Source: Bryobacterales bacterium (lineage in GTDB: Bacteria; Acidobacteriota; Terriglobia; Bryobacterales; Bryobacteraceae). Taken from it: a DNA stretch of 64,000 bases. The DNA is taken from assembly GCA_020846745.1 (NCBI GenBank), contig JADLDI010000061.1, positions 119,799 through 183,798 of the forward strand. Direction: 5' to 3'. Positions 18,572-27,518 of this stretch are shown here, piece by piece; position 1 is the first letter of the stretch, and every line of letters begins with the position of its first letter. The position numbers and the translations under genes are program-made. The notes beneath the pieces are model-generated. The model saw nothing but the letters and a program-made list of their open reading frames with translations. It searched no databases and was not told where the DNA came from.

Positions 18572-18580
18572 CCCGTCCGA

Positions 18581-18586
18581 TATAAT
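18581..18586 (+). promoter_or_regulatory. Consensus -10 box for the DUF3311-symporter operon
   Basis: A perfect TATAAT lies 15 bases before the ATG at 18602, in the 30-bp gap after the S46 peptidase stop. A matching -35 hexamer is not obvious. It suggests that the transporter pair has its own promoter. Confidence 0.5.
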
Positions 18587-18601
18587 GAGCGGTTTCCCTC
18601 G

Positions 18602-18802
18602 ATGGCGATACCGCGCTGGCTGTATGTTCTCGCATTCGTTCTTTACCTGCTGCACCAGGACACATGGTGGTGGCGCGACGCGCGTCCATTCGTGTTCGGG
18701 TTCCTACCGATCGGGCTGGCGTATCATGCGCTATTCACGATCGCATCGTGCGTGCTGATGATCGCGCTTGTGAAATGGGCCTGGCCCAGCCACCTGGAGT
18801 AA
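18602..18802 (+). CDS. Small membrane protein, DUF3311 type, symporter partner
   Basis: A 66-residue protein with two membrane helices (WLYVLAFVLYLLHQD and a second spanning about residues 32-58, IGLAYHALFTIASCVLMIAL) and little else. The pattern HQDTWWWRDARPFVFGFLPI fits the DUF3311 family, whose genes typically precede sodium:solute symporters and are thought to act as a small accessory subunit. Its stop is six bases before the symporter start, so the two are one transcription and translation unit. Confidence 0.8.
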   Translation: MAIPRWLYVLAFVLYLLHQDTWWWRDARPFVFGFLPIGLAYHALFTIASCVLMIALVKWAWPSHLE

Positions 18803-18808
18803 CAGCGC

Positions 18809-20422
18809 TTGGTCCCAACACTGTTCGTCGCGCTCTACCTGATTGCTGTCCTCTATATCGGCATCTTCGCGTTCCGGCGCGGGAAGCCGAAGGATCACCA
18901 AGCGGAAGATTTCTTCCTGGCGTCCCGGTCGCTCGGAGGGTTCGTGTTTCTGTTCTCACTGTTCGGCACGCACATGACGGCGTTCGCGATTCTGGGGTCG
19001 TCGGGACATGCGTTTCACAACGGAATCGTCACGTTCGGGTTGATGGCCTCGTCGTCGGCGGTCGTGGTGCCGTTGCTGTTGTTCTTTGTCGGGACGAGGT
19101 TGTGGTGGATTGGCAGACAGTTCGGGCACATGACGCCGGTACAGATCTTTCGCGACCGATGGGACTGCGGGCACATCGGCACGGTGATCTTCGTCGCGCA
19201 GGCGTTACTGTTAATCCCATACATCATCATTGGGGTGATCGGCGGGGGCACGGCGCTGGCGACGATCAGCGGCGGACTGGTGCCGTATTGGCTGGGCGGC
19301 GCGGTGGTCGCGCTGGTGGTGATGTCGTATGTGTTCTTCGGCGGCATGCGCGGCACGGCATGGGTGAACGCGTTTCAGACCGTGCTGTTCCTGTCTTTCG
19401 GGACGATTGCGGTGTCGGTCATTGGCTATGGAATGGGCGGTTTTTCGCAGGCGGTGGCGAACCTGGAATCGTCTCAAGCGACGTCGTGGTTGCTGACGCG
19501 GGAACGGGTTCCTCCGCTGTTCTTTCTGAGTTACACGTTCATCCCGCTATCGGCGATCGCGTTCCCGCATATCGGCATCTTCTGCCTGACCGCAAAGAAG
19601 CTGACGCAGTTCAAGAAGACCGTTATCTTCTATCCGATTTGTTTACTGGCGATCTGGCTGCCTTGCGTGTTCCTGGGAGTGGCCGCGAATTCGGTGAGTG
19701 ACTCGCCGGCGGTTCGCGCCAAGCAGGAGGCTCGCACGACACTGGCGCAGCAGGGGCCGAAGTTGCCTGCCGCCGAACAGCAGCGATTACGTGCACAGAT
19801 GGTTTCGGACGATATTTTGCTGGTGCTGCTCAACAAGTACGCTCCGATCTGGCTGGCGGGTTTGCTGGGTGCGGGGATTATGGCGGCGGTGATGGCGAGC
19901 GACTCGCAGATTCTGGCGCTGTCGACGATGTTCACGGAGGATGTGTTCGCCTATTACGGGCACAAAGAGCGTTTCGGCGAAGGGGCGCAGGTGATCACGG
20001 GGAGGGTGTTCATCATCCTTGTGACCACGTTCGCCTATGTGGTGGCGCAGTGGTTTCCGACGAATATTTTTGAACTGGCGTCGCAGTACGCGTTTTCGGG
20101 GTATGCAGCGCTTTCAGTGCTGCCGATCGCGGCGGTGTACTGGAAGGGAAGCACGAAGTGGGGCGCTTTGGCGGCGACATTGTGGACGGGATTCGTGGTG
20201 GTGGCAATCGGGATATTCCAATCGCAGGCGACGGCTCCGGGGGTGTACTGGCGGATCGGCGAGTTGGCGGTGCTGACGCGGACGCCGGCGGGGACGACGG
20301 TGCTGGGTTATATGCCGGTGGTGCCGATGACTATTGGGTCGGCCGTGCTGATGGTGGTGGTTTCGCTGGTTACGCCGAAGCCGGCGAGGGGTACGGTGGA
20401 GCGGTATTTCCCGTCAGTTTAG
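18809..20422 (+). CDS. Sodium:solute symporter (SSS family)
   Basis: A 537-residue polytopic membrane protein starting at a TTG preceded by GGAG nine bases upstream. Family marks are the N-terminal helix [39 protein letters not shown] (the first broken-helix region), a run of about 13 helices, and [20 protein letters not shown] with the conserved Ser/Asp Na+ site stretch. It uses the sodium gradient to import an organic solute. Substrates in the family range from proline and pantothenate to sugars and acetate, and none can be assigned. Following a secreted dipeptidyl peptidase, amino acids or small peptides are a reasonable guess. Confidence 0.9.
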   Translation: MVPTLFVALYLIAVLYIGIFAFRRGKPKDHQAEDFFLASRSLGGFVFLFSLFGTHMTAFAILGSSGHAFHNGIVTFGLMASSSAVVVPLLLFFVGTRLWWIGRQFGHMTPVQIFRDRWDCGHIGTVIFVAQALLLIPYIIIGVIGGGTALATISGGLVPYWLGGAVVALVVMSYVFFGGMRGTAWVNAFQTVLFLSFGTIAVSVIGYGMGGFSQAVANLESSQATSWLLTRERVPPLFFLSYTFIPLSAIAFPHIGIFCLTAKKLTQFKKTVIFYPICLLAIWLPCVFLGVAANSVSDSPAVRAKQEARTTLAQQGPKLPAAEQQRLRAQMVSDDILLVLLNKYAPIWLAGLLGAGIMAAVMASDSQILALSTMFTEDVFAYYGHKERFGEGAQVITGRVFIILVTTFAYVVAQWFPTNIFELASQYAFSGYAALSVLPIAAVYWKGSTKWGALAATLWTGFVVVAIGIFQSQATAPGVYWRIGELAVLTRTPAGTTVLGYMPVVPMTIGSAVLMVVVSLVTPKPARGTVERYFPSV

Positions 20423-20750
20423 ACTGATGCCACGCAACAGAATTTCGAGATTTCGGGATCCATGCACGACACGCAAGACATCGATCCCGTGTTCAAAAGG
20501 ACTGTATAACACCAGCATCTTTTTGAAGCCTTTGATGCGATAGACCCGCATGGTGCGAAGTTCCGGGTGCCTGGTAGACGCTTTCCAGCCAATATTGGGA
20601 AATTCCGCCAATTAAGGTGAAGCACTCATGCGCCGCGACCAGAAATCTGTACGCAAGCTCCGCACTCGCTACAGTGCCGTAGTAGAAAGCCTGGTCTTCC
20701 AGATCGCGCTCTGCCCGCGGCCTAACCAGGTACCGGGGTGCCATCGGCAC
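20414..20750 (-). pseudogene. ParE/RelE-family toxin gene, broken by a single extra base
   Basis: Two overlapping minus-strand frames make one toxin. From a GTG at 20750, residues 1-47 read MPMAPRYLVRPRAERDLEDQ and so on through CFTLI. The correct continuation, AEFPNIGWKASTRHPELRTM then MRVYRIKGFKKMLVLYSPFE and IDVLRVVHGSRNLEILL, lies in the next frame. Removing one G of the pair at 20608-20609 restores a 111-residue protein with the full ParE fold and the conserved LRVxHGxRxL end. Without it the frame runs into an unrelated tail ending at 20493. The start codon overlaps the last base of the antitoxin stop codon, the usual toxin-antitoxin coupling. The toxin would inhibit gyrase or cleave mRNA. 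As written it is inactive unless ribosomes shift frame or the base is a sequencing error. The last nine bases overlap the convergent symporter gene. Confidence 0.88.
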
Positions 20751-20983
20751 TACCGCTGATTCAATCGTTCATCGAGCCGCTGATGCAAACGGTTCCAGAA
20801 CTCTGGTCCCGCCTCAACGGGTGGACCGGACGCTAATCCTTCCAAGGCCAACTGTTCCAGTTCATTCTCCGCACGCTGTTCCGCCTGAACAAGCCCATCG
20901 AGGTATTCGTTAACAGTGATACCGCGTGCTTCAGCACGCTCCAAGAGCTGCTTCTCGAGGACAGGGTTCAGAATGATCGACAT
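20750..20983 (-). CDS. ParD-like antitoxin of the broken ParE module
   Basis: A 77-residue protein from the ATG at 20983 (MSIILNPVLEKQLLERAEAR); the frame extends further upstream without homology. The first 35 residues resemble a ribbon-helix-helix DNA-binding domain (LEKQLLERAEARGITVNEYL). The acidic, proline-containing C-terminal half (GPPVEAGPEFWNRLHQRLDE) would wrap the toxin. Its frame is intact although the toxin behind it is not. Antitoxins of this class also repress their own operon. The sequence AGAGGA just before the ATG can serve as ribosome site. Confidence 0.75.
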   Translation of the reverse strand: MSIILNPVLEKQLLERAEARGITVNEYLDGLVQAEQRAENELEQLALEGLASGPPVEAGPEFWNRLHQRLDERLNQR

Positions 20984-21018
20984 CGTTCCTCTAGTCACAA
21001 TAATAGCTTGCGGGTGAG

Positions 21019-22038
21019 TCAAACGATCAGCATGCAGTCGCCGTAGGAGAAGAAGCGGTAGCGGTTGGCGACGGCGTGGCGGTAGGCGGATAGGGTTAGG
21101 TCTTTGCCGGCGAAGGCGGAGACGAGTAGAAGCAGGGACGATTGGGGGAGGTGGAAGTTGGTGAGCATCGCGCCGACGGCTCGGAATTCGAAACCAGGGT
21201 AGATGAAAATGTCGGTGTCGCCTTGTTGTGCGGTGAGGCCGTCGCGGCGGATGGCGGTTTCGAGCGTGCGGACGCTGGTGGTGCCGACTGCTACCAGGCG
21301 CTTGGCTGTGCGCATGCGGGCGGCTCCGTCGGGTTTGATCGAGAAGGCTTCGGTGTGGAGTTTCACTTCTTCCACGACGTTCGAGTGCAGCGGTTGAAAG
21401 GTTCCTAAGCCTACGTGCAGGGTGACACGGGCGATTTCGGCGCCCGACTGGCGGCAGGCGTCCAGCACTTCCGGAGTGAAGTGTAGCCCGGCGGTGGGGG
21501 CGGCCACGGAGCCGCGTTCGTTGGCGTAGACGGTCTGGTAACGCTCGCGGTCGGCGGGGGTGTCCGGACGGTGCATGTAGGGCGGGAGCGGTACATGGCC
21601 GAGACGGTCGAGGATTTCAAAGAAATCGCCTTTGGGGTGGAAGTGGACCAGCCGCTCGCCGTGTTCGTTGCGGCCTAGGATTTCGGCTTCCAGGCCTTCG
21701 GAGAAAACGATGTGTTCACCGGTTCGCATTTTGCGGCCGGGGCGGACGAGACAGAGCCAGGTGAGCTGGTCGGGGGATTGGGCACGGACCAGGAACACCT
21801 GGACCTCTCCGGTGAATCCGGCGCGGTGGCCAAACAGGCGTGCGGGGAAGACGCGGGTGTCGTTGAGGACGAGGCAGTCGCCGGCGTGCAGGTACTGGGG
21901 GAAGTCGCGAAAGGTTCGGTCCTGCCAAGTGCCGGACTGGCGATCGACGACCAGCATGCGGGAGGCGGAACGGTCGGCCAACGGTTGCTGCGCGATCAAC
22001 TCTTCGGGCAGGTGGTAGTCGAAATCGGAGACCAGCAT
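21019..22038 (-). CDS. queA: S-adenosylmethionine:tRNA ribosyltransferase-isomerase QueA
   Basis: A 339-residue protein starting [20 protein letters not shown] at the ATG 22038; the open frame reaches 22206, but the family starts here and has this length. Conserved QueA stretches are [64 protein letters not shown] and [20 protein letters not shown]. It transfers and isomerises the ribose of S-adenosylmethionine onto preQ1 in tRNA to give epoxyqueuosine at the wobble base. It diverges from tsaD, another tRNA-modification gene, with only 23 bases between the start codons. Confidence 0.97.
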   Translation of the reverse strand: MLVSDFDYHLPEELIAQQPLADRSASRMLVVDRQSGTWQDRTFRDFPQYLHAGDCLVLNDTRVFPARLFGHRAGFTGEVQVFLVRAQSPDQLTWLCLVRPGRKMRTGEHIVFSEGLEAEILGRNEHGERLVHFHPKGDFFEILDRLGHVPLPPYMHRPDTPADRERYQTVYANERGSVAAPTAGLHFTPEVLDACRQSGAEIARVTLHVGLGTFQPLHSNVVEEVKLHTEAFSIKPDGAARMRTAKRLVAVGTTSVRTLETAIRRDGLTAQQGDTDIFIYPGFEFRAVGAMLTNFHLPQSSLLLLVSAFAGKDLTLSAYRHAVANRYRFFSYGDCMLIV

Positions 22039-22049
22039 TACCGGCTCAG

Positions 22050-22056
22050 TAGAATA
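22050..22056. promoter_or_regulatory. Overlapping face-to-face -10 boxes between queA and tsaD
   Basis: TAGAAT on the plus strand (22050-22055) and TATTCT on the minus strand (22056-22051) occupy the same seven bases in the 23-bp gap. The first would start tsaD transcription almost at its TTG, the second would give queA a leader of only a few bases. -35 hexamers are poor on both sides. Confidence 0.35.
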
Positions 22057-22061
22057 GCAAG

Positions 22062-23144
22062 TTGCGGATCTTGGGCATCGAATCGTCGTGCGACGAGACG
22101 GCTGCGGCTGTGGTGGAGGATGCGGAACGTGTACTCGCGAGCGTGGTCGCCTCGCAAATGGACACGCACGGCAAGTATGGCGGCGTGGTGCCGGAACTGG
22201 CGTCACGCGAGCATCTTAGGGCGATCGTGCTGGTGGTTCGAGAGGCGATGGAGCGCGCGGGTTGCGGGTGGGGCGACCTGGATGCGATCGCGGTAACGGA
22301 AGGTCCGGGACTGGTGGGGTCACTGCTGGTCGGGGTCACTTATGCGAAAGCGCTGTGCTTTGCACGCGGCATTCCGCTGGTGGCGGCGAATCACCTGGAA
22401 GGCCATATCCATGCGGTGGTGATGGAGACGAAGGCGGAAGGGGTGCCGGTGGAGTATCCGGCGGTGGCGCTGGTGGCGAGCGGCGGGCATACGCATTTGT
22501 TTGAGGTGCGGGAGGGGTTCCAATACAGGCTGTTGGGAAAGACGCGGGACGATGCGGCGGGCGAGGCTTACGACAAGGTCGCGAAGCTGTTGGGGTTCGG
22601 GTATCCCGGTGGTCCGGTGATCGATAAGTTGGCGCCGTATGGCGATCCGGAGGCGGTGAAATTCACGGCGGCGAAGATGAAGGGGAATGCGCTGGACTTC
22701 AGTTTTAGCGGAGTGAAGACGGCGGTGCTGCGGTGGGTGGAGTCGCGGGAGATGGCGGCCGAGATTGAGGCGCGGCGCGAGTTGCAGCGTAGCGTAGGGC
22801 GGCCCACTTTGGAGCAGTGGCTGGCGGCTACGCCGCTGGAGACACGGAATCTGCTGGCGTCGTTTCAGGCGATGGTCGTGCGGGAGTTGCTGCGGCGGTT
22901 GCGGGTGGCGATGGAAGAAACGGAGGGTCGGACGGCGATTGTTTCCGGTGGGGTGGCTTGCAATGCGGGGTTGCGGAAAGCGGCGCGGGAGTTGCGGCTG
23001 GGGTATCCGATTCTATTTCCGACACCTGGGCTATCGACGGACAACGCGGCGATGATCGCAGCGGCAGCGTTTGAGAAGGCTCGGCGGGGGGAGTTTGCGG
23101 GTTGGGATTTGCGGGCGAAGGCGGCGTTGCTGCCGGGGACGTAG
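22062..23144 (+). CDS. tsaD: tRNA N6-adenosine threonylcarbamoyltransferase TsaD
   Basis: A 360-residue protein of the Kae1/TsaD ASKHA family, starting at TTG ([20 protein letters not shown]). Family marks: the metal-binding HLEGHIHAV (HxxxH) near residue 110, [20 protein letters not shown]-like [31 protein letters not shown] and [13 protein letters not shown], plus STDNAAMIA at the end. With TsaB, TsaC and TsaE it makes the universal t6A37 modification in ANN-decoding tRNAs; no partner gene is nearby. It ends three bases from the stop of the convergent toxin gene. Confidence 0.97.
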   Translation: MRILGIESSCDETAAAVVEDAERVLASVVASQMDTHGKYGGVVPELASREHLRAIVLVVREAMERAGCGWGDLDAIAVTEGPGLVGSLLVGVTYAKALCFARGIPLVAANHLEGHIHAVVMETKAEGVPVEYPAVALVASGGHTHLFEVREGFQYRLLGKTRDDAAGEAYDKVAKLLGFGYPGGPVIDKLAPYGDPEAVKFTAAKMKGNALDFSFSGVKTAVLRWVESREMAAEIEARRELQRSVGRPTLEQWLAATPLETRNLLASFQAMVVRELLRRLRVAMEETEGRTAIVSGGVACNAGLRKAARELRLGYPILFPTPGLSTDNAAMIAAAAFEKARRGEFAGWDLRAKAALLPGT

Positions 23145-23147
23145 ACG

Positions 23148-23406
23148 TCAGTAGTGGTAACGACAGGAGAGGATGTCACTCCGGTCTTCAAACACTTCGT
23201 AAACCAGGCGATGCTCGCTATCGATGCGTCGGGACCAGCAACCTTTCAACTCATACTTCCAGCGGCTCGGGCTTACCGGTTCCTCGAAACGGATCGCGTT
23301 GCGCTTCACAGATCAGCTTTACAATGCGAAGCGCATGTGATCGATCCTGCTCAAGCCACCAAGCGAAGTCCTCAAAAGCCTTGGGTTTGAAAACCAAGCT
23401 TCTCAA
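23148..23406 (-). pseudogene. yoeB: YoeB-family toxin gene, broken by a single extra base
   Basis: From a TTG at 23406, overlapping the antitoxin 3' end by 35 bases, the frame reads [36 protein letters not shown] and GTGKPEPLE, then stops. The true continuation, [20 protein letters not shown] followed by [16 protein letters not shown] and a TGA at 23148, is one frame over. Removing one G of the pair at 23259-23260 gives exactly 85 residues, the normal YoeB length. The restored protein has the GKPEPL turn, WSRRI, EHRLVY and the C-terminal RYHY that carry the RNase active site of this family. As written it is inactive. It would be a ribosome-dependent mRNA interferase. Too split to show as a single open frame. 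Confidence 0.9.
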
Positions 23407-23596
23407 GTGCTTCCTCGAATGGGATCTGGTCCTGGCTGTTTCTCGCCTCCTGCAACCGACGTCGCATGGCCGGAGACTTCAGAAGGTAGGCGGTTTCGCG
23501 TTCTGACTCGATTTCACGCCACAGGTCAATAGGAACGATAACGGCGGTCGGCTCGCCGGACTCATCTGACACGTATTGGATCTGTGGCTCACCCAT
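23372..23596 (-). CDS. Phd/YefM-like antitoxin of the broken YoeB module
   Basis: A 74-residue protein from the ATG at 23596 ([20 protein letters not shown]). The N-terminal half ([20 protein letters not shown]) has the shape of a YefM/Phd dimerisation and DNA-binding domain. The C-terminal half ([20 protein letters not shown]) resembles the toxin-binding tail. The pairing with a YoeB-type toxin directly behind it, overlapping by 35 bases, supports the assignment. The frame is intact. Confidence 0.8.
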   Translation of the reverse strand: MGEPQIQYVSDESGEPTAVIVPIDLWREIESERETAYLLKSPAMRRRLQEARNSQDQIPFEEALEKLGFQTQGF

Positions 23597-23683
23597 CAAT
23601 CCCAGTGTACTGCCGCTGACGCGTATCGGCGAGTTTAGTCTGCCGAAACGGTTTTTTTGGGCATCCGCTAAGATGGAGAGATC

Positions 23684-24790
23684 ATGCCCACAGCGACGTC
23701 CGCTAGTAGTGTCGATTTAAATTCCAAGGTGAAAGCCGCGCAGGAACGGCTGGACGAGCACGTCCGGAAAATCGTGCAGTGGCACTTCAGCGACGAGACC
23801 GGGTGTCCGTTCTGGTTGGAATACGCCGGGAAGACCCTTGGATGGGATCCGCGAAAGGAAGTGACCTGCTACGCCGACCTCGACAAATTTCCTTTTTTTG
23901 AGGACGAATGGCTGCGGGGTGGTCCGGTGCGGCGGTGGGTACCGAAAGGGCTGGCGCATCGTCCCACGTATGTGTTTGAAACGGGCGGATCGACTGGCGT
24001 GCCGAAGTCGCGGGTGCAGATGGACGACTTCCGGATCGATTACGAGCAATTCAGCGAGACGTTGCCTGACGAGTACTTCCCGAAGGGCGCGGATTGGTTG
24101 ATGCTGGGGCCGAGCGGACCGCGGCGGTTGCGGTTGGCGGTGGAGCATCTGGCGCAGCATCGTGGGGGCATCGCGTTCAGCGTGGACCTGGATCCGCGGT
24201 GGGTGATCAAGCTGGTGAAATGGGGCGAGATGCAGATGATGGAGCGCTATAAGCAGCATGTCGTTGATCAGGCATTAACCATTTTGCGGGCGCACCCGAA
24301 TGTGAAGTGCATGTTCACGACGCCGAAGCTGCTGGAAGCGCTGTGCGAGAAGATCAATCTCGAAAAGGCCGGGATTACCGGCATTTTCTGCGGCGGGACG
24401 GAGATGACTCCACAGTTCCACCGGTTCGCGGTGGAGGAGTTGCTGGGTCCGAACATCTACTTCGCGCCGACCTATGGCAATACGCTGATGGGTCTGGCGA
24501 CAAATAAGGCGCCGACGCCGGAGGACAACTGGGCGATCATCTACTATCCGCCGTCACCGCGGGCGATGATCGAAGTCGTCAATCCGGATAAGCCGCGCGA
24601 GCTGGTGGGTTACGGCGAGACGGGGCGTGTGCGGCTGACGACGCTGACATACGAGACGTTTATTCCGCGGTTCCTGGAGCGCGATGAATGCGAGCGGGAG
24701 CGGCCTTGCGAGCAGTATCCGTGGGACGGCGTGCGAAACGTGCGTCCGTTCTCGCGTTTTAAGACATCGGTGGTGGAAGGAGTTTACTAG
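23684..24790 (+). CDS. AMP-forming acyl-activating enzyme, phenylacetate-CoA ligase/LuxE-like
   Basis: A 368-residue protein, shorter than usual ligases (430-550). The AMP-binding P-loop signature is VFETGGSTGVPKSR near residue 100. GIFCGGTEMT near 240 and FAPTYGNTLMGLA are the second and third adenylation motifs. GYGETGRVRLTTLTYETFIP and the final EQYPWDGVRNVRPFSR give the hinge area, and almost no C-terminal lid follows. In this, and in being paired with an aldehyde-dehydrogenase-type gene four bases downstream, it resembles LuxE, the acyl-protein synthetase that feeds LuxC. I infer activation of a carboxylic acid, possibly aromatic or fatty, for reduction. A ligase making CoA esters is the alternative. 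Confidence 0.75.
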   Translation: MPTATSASSVDLNSKVKAAQERLDEHVRKIVQWHFSDETGCPFWLEYAGKTLGWDPRKEVTCYADLDKFPFFEDEWLRGGPVRRWVPKGLAHRPTYVFETGGSTGVPKSRVQMDDFRIDYEQFSETLPDEYFPKGADWLMLGPSGPRRLRLAVEHLAQHRGGIAFSVDLDPRWVIKLVKWGEMQMMERYKQHVVDQALTILRAHPNVKCMFTTPKLLEALCEKINLEKAGITGIFCGGTEMTPQFHRFAVEELLGPNIYFAPTYGNTLMGLATNKAPTPEDNWAIIYYPPSPRAMIEVVNPDKPRELVGYGETGRVRLTTLTYETFIPRFLERDECERERPCEQYPWDGVRNVRPFSRFKTSVVEGVY

Positions 24791-24794
24791 GGCG

Positions 24795-26228
24795 ATGCTG
24801 CACATACCGATTCTGCGGCAGGGGCGGCCGTACCGGTCGATTGACACGACGATGGCGGTGCATCACCGGACGAAAGAGCCGCTGGTTGAGATCAGCATGG
24901 CGAATCCGGGGTTGATCCGGCGCGACATGATGCGACTGGGTGAGATCGCGGATGCGATGGCGAAGTTCACGAGCGAGGAACTGCTAACGCTGTGCGAGAA
25001 GGCTTCGGAGTTGTTCCTGAATGCGGAGTTGCCGCTGGGGGACGCGACGCAATCCGTGCAGGATTACCTGGAACAGACATCGGCTACGACGGGATTGCCG
25101 CATGTGATGGTGCGGCGGAACATGGAGAAGATCGGCGGGGTGATGTCGAACATGCGCGGAGTATTGCGCGGGTTGACGCGGAACCTCGATTTGTCGATCT
25201 TGGACCAGGGCTTTGGCGAAGCATCGGGATCGGTGGTGAGCTATTTCCGGCGTGGCGATTCGCTGGGCGTGGTGTTGCCGTCGAATTCGCCCGGGGTGCA
25301 TTCGTTGTGGGTCCCGGCGTTCGCTTTGAAGACTCCGCTGGTGCTGAAACCGGGCGGGAGCGAGCCGTGGACACCGTACCGGATTATCCAAGCGTTTATC
25401 GCGGCGGGTGCGCCGCCGGAGGCCTTCAGCTACTATCCGGCGGACCATGCGGGCGCGGGTGAGATTTTGCGGCGCTGCTCGCGAGGGATGGTGTTTGGCG
25501 ACGTGTCAACCACTAAGATCTACACCAACGATCCGCGAGTTGAGCTGCACGGGCCGGGTTGGAGCAAGGTGGTGATTGGCGATGACATGATCGAGCGGTG
25601 GCCCGAGTTTATCGATGTGATTGCGGCGTCGATTGCGGAGAACAGCGGGCGGTCGTGCGTGAATGCGTCGGCGGTGTGGGTGCCCAAGTACGGGCGCGAG
25701 ATCGCCAATGCGCTGGCGGAGAAGCTGGCGAAGATCGAACCGCGGGCGGCGGACGACCCGGATGCAGAGATCGCGCCGTTTGCTAATGGCGATGTGGCCA
25801 GGCGGATCAGCATGCTGGTTGATCAGGGGCTGGCCGAAGAGGGCGCTGAGGATGTGACGGCGAACTACCGGCCCAGCGGCCGTGTGGCTGAGTTCAATGG
25901 GTGCACGTACCTGCTGCCGACGATCGTGCTGGTGGATTCGAAGGACCACGGGTTGGCGAACAAGGAATACCTGTTCCCGTTTGCGAGCGTGGTGGAAGCG
26001 CCGATGGAGCAGGCGCCGGATGCGATGGGTCCGACGCTGGTGCTGACGGCGATTACGAACGATCCGAAGCTGAAGGCGCGGTGTTTGAAGAGCAACCACA
26101 TCGGGCGGTTGAACTTCGGGCCGATCCAAACCAACCGGATTGTGTGGGACCAGCCGCATGAGGGGAACCTGTTCGATCACCTCTATGCGCGGCGAGCGTT
26201 CCAGGCGGTGGAGACCGTAGCGGTTTAG
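24795..26228 (+). CDS. Aldehyde dehydrogenase-superfamily enzyme, likely acyl reductase partner
   Basis: A 477-residue protein starting at MLHIPILRQGRPYRSIDTTM, four bases after the adenylating enzyme. It has the ALDH layout: a Rossmann area with GDSLGVVLPSNSPGVHSLW and LVLKPGGSEPWTPYRI, and the nucleophile cysteine in AENSGRSCVNASAVWVPK near residue 295. It has GRLNFGPIQTNR near the end instead of the usual ALDH C-terminus. Sequence divergence and the AMP-ligase partner point to a reductase working on an activated acyl group, as LuxC does, giving an aldehyde. Oxidation of an aldehyde with subsequent activation is the reverse alternative. Substrate unknown. Confidence 0.75.
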   Translation: MLHIPILRQGRPYRSIDTTMAVHHRTKEPLVEISMANPGLIRRDMMRLGEIADAMAKFTSEELLTLCEKASELFLNAELPLGDATQSVQDYLEQTSATTGLPHVMVRRNMEKIGGVMSNMRGVLRGLTRNLDLSILDQGFGEASGSVVSYFRRGDSLGVVLPSNSPGVHSLWVPAFALKTPLVLKPGGSEPWTPYRIIQAFIAAGAPPEAFSYYPADHAGAGEILRRCSRGMVFGDVSTTKIYTNDPRVELHGPGWSKVVIGDDMIERWPEFIDVIAASIAENSGRSCVNASAVWVPKYGREIANALAEKLAKIEPRAADDPDAEIAPFANGDVARRISMLVDQGLAEEGAEDVTANYRPSGRVAEFNGCTYLLPTIVLVDSKDHGLANKEYLFPFASVVEAPMEQAPDAMGPTLVLTAITNDPKLKARCLKSNHIGRLNFGPIQTNRIVWDQPHEGNLFDHLYARRAFQAVETVAV

Positions 26229-26237
26229 AGTAGGGGC

Positions 26238-27518
26238 ATGAAGGTCCTCAGCATCACAGCCGGGGCCGCGAATATGTACTGCGGGAGCTGCCTGCGGGAC
26301 AATGCGCTGGCGCTGGCGCTCAGGAAGCTGGGACACGATATCATCCTGCTGCCGCTGTATACGCCGACCAAGACAGACGAGGCAAACGTCAGCTACGATC
26401 GGGTCTTCTTTGGGGGGATCTCTGTCTATCTGCAGCAGAAGATGGGGCTGTTCCGGTGGACTCCGAAACTTGTGGATCGGCTGTGGGACCGGCCATCGGT
26501 AATCCAGAAGTTCGCGGGGCGCGGGTTGTCGGTGGATGCGGCTTCGTTGGGGGCGCTGACGGTCTCGGTGCTCAAAGGGACGAACGGGCGGCAGCGGAAA
26601 GAGATCCGAAACCTGCTCGAGTGGCTGCGGGAGGAGCCTCGGCCCGACCTCATCACACTGCCCTACACGTTGCTGATCTCGCTGGCGCGGCCGTTGAAAG
26701 AGGCGACGGGATGTCCTGTGGTGTGTTCGCTGCAGGGGGAAGAGCTGTTTCTGGAAGGGCTGATCGAGCCCTGGAAGTCGCGGGCTTTGGGGCTGATCCG
26801 GGAGCAGGTGAATGACGTGGACGGGTTTATCGCGGTGAGCGAGTACGAGGCACGGTTCATGAGCAGGTATTTGGGCATACCGCCGTCGCGGATCCGGACC
26901 GTACCGCTGGGGATTAGTCTCGAAGGGCATCGCGTGGAGCGGCGGGAACGCGGCGAGGTGTTCCGGATCGGGTTCTTTGGGCGGATTGCGCCCGAAAAGG
27001 GTTTGCATGTGCTGGCGGACGCTTTCCAGAAGCTGGCAAAGCGAGGGAAGTGCCGGTTGGACGCGGCGGGGTATTTGCCGCCGGAGCATAAGGCATATCT
27101 CGAGCAGATCCAGCAGAAGCTCAGCGGGTTGCCGTTCCGGTACCACGGCGAGGTGACGAGGGAGGAGAAGCTCGAGTTCTTGCAGGGAATCGATGTGTTT
27201 TCGATGCCTTGTACCTACGACGAGCCGAAGGGGTTGCCGTTGCTCGAGGCCATGGCCAACGGGGTGCCGGTGGTGCAGCCGCGAAGGGGATCGTTCCCCG
27301 AGATTATTGAGGCGACCGGGGGCGGGCTGATTGTGGATGACCTGGTGGAGGGAATCGCACAGGTTTGGGACGATCCGGCGTTGGGGGCGGAATTGGGAGC
27401 ACGGGGCGGGCGAGCGGTACGGGAGCGGTTTGGCATCGCGCGAATGGCCGAGGAGACGCTACGCGTGTATGAGCACGTAGCGGGGAGGCAGCCTAGTACA
27501 GCCCACGCGACGAGATAA
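26238..27518 (+). CDS. GT4-family glycosyltransferase
   Basis: A 426-residue GT-B-fold enzyme. The N-terminal domain begins MKVLSITAGAANMYCGSCLR, with the acceptor-side loop. The C-terminal donor domain includes IRTVPLGISLEGH, FRIGFFGRIAPEKGLHVLAD and the EX7E motif CTYDEPKGLPLLEAMANGVP near residue 335. It retains nucleotide-sugar-dependent transfer with retention of configuration; acceptor and sugar are unknown. It begins ten bases after the ALDH-type gene, so the three genes probably form one operon and may build or decorate one product (inference). The last 26 bases overlap the convergent CHAT gene. Confidence 0.88.
   Translation: MKVLSITAGAANMYCGSCLRDNALALALRKLGHDIILLPLYTPTKTDEANVSYDRVFFGGISVYLQQKMGLFRWTPKLVDRLWDRPSVIQKFAGRGLSVDAASLGALTVSVLKGTNGRQRKEIRNLLEWLREEPRPDLITLPYTLLISLARPLKEATGCPVVCSLQGEELFLEGLIEPWKSRALGLIREQVNDVDGFIAVSEYEARFMSRYLGIPPSRIRTVPLGISLEGHRVERRERGEVFRIGFFGRIAPEKGLHVLADAFQKLAKRGKCRLDAAGYLPPEHKAYLEQIQQKLSGLPFRYHGEVTREEKLEFLQGIDVFSMPCTYDEPKGLPLLEAMANGVPVVQPRRGSFPEIIEATGGGLIVDDLVEGIAQVWDDPALGAELGARGGRAVRERFGIARMAEETLRVYEHVAGRQPSTAHATR

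Noticed and set aside
25506..27146. 546-residue open frame on the minus strand
   Set aside because: Arg/Pro/Gln/His-rich shadow across the aldehyde-dehydrogenase-type and GT4 genes, which have clear motifs on the plus strand.
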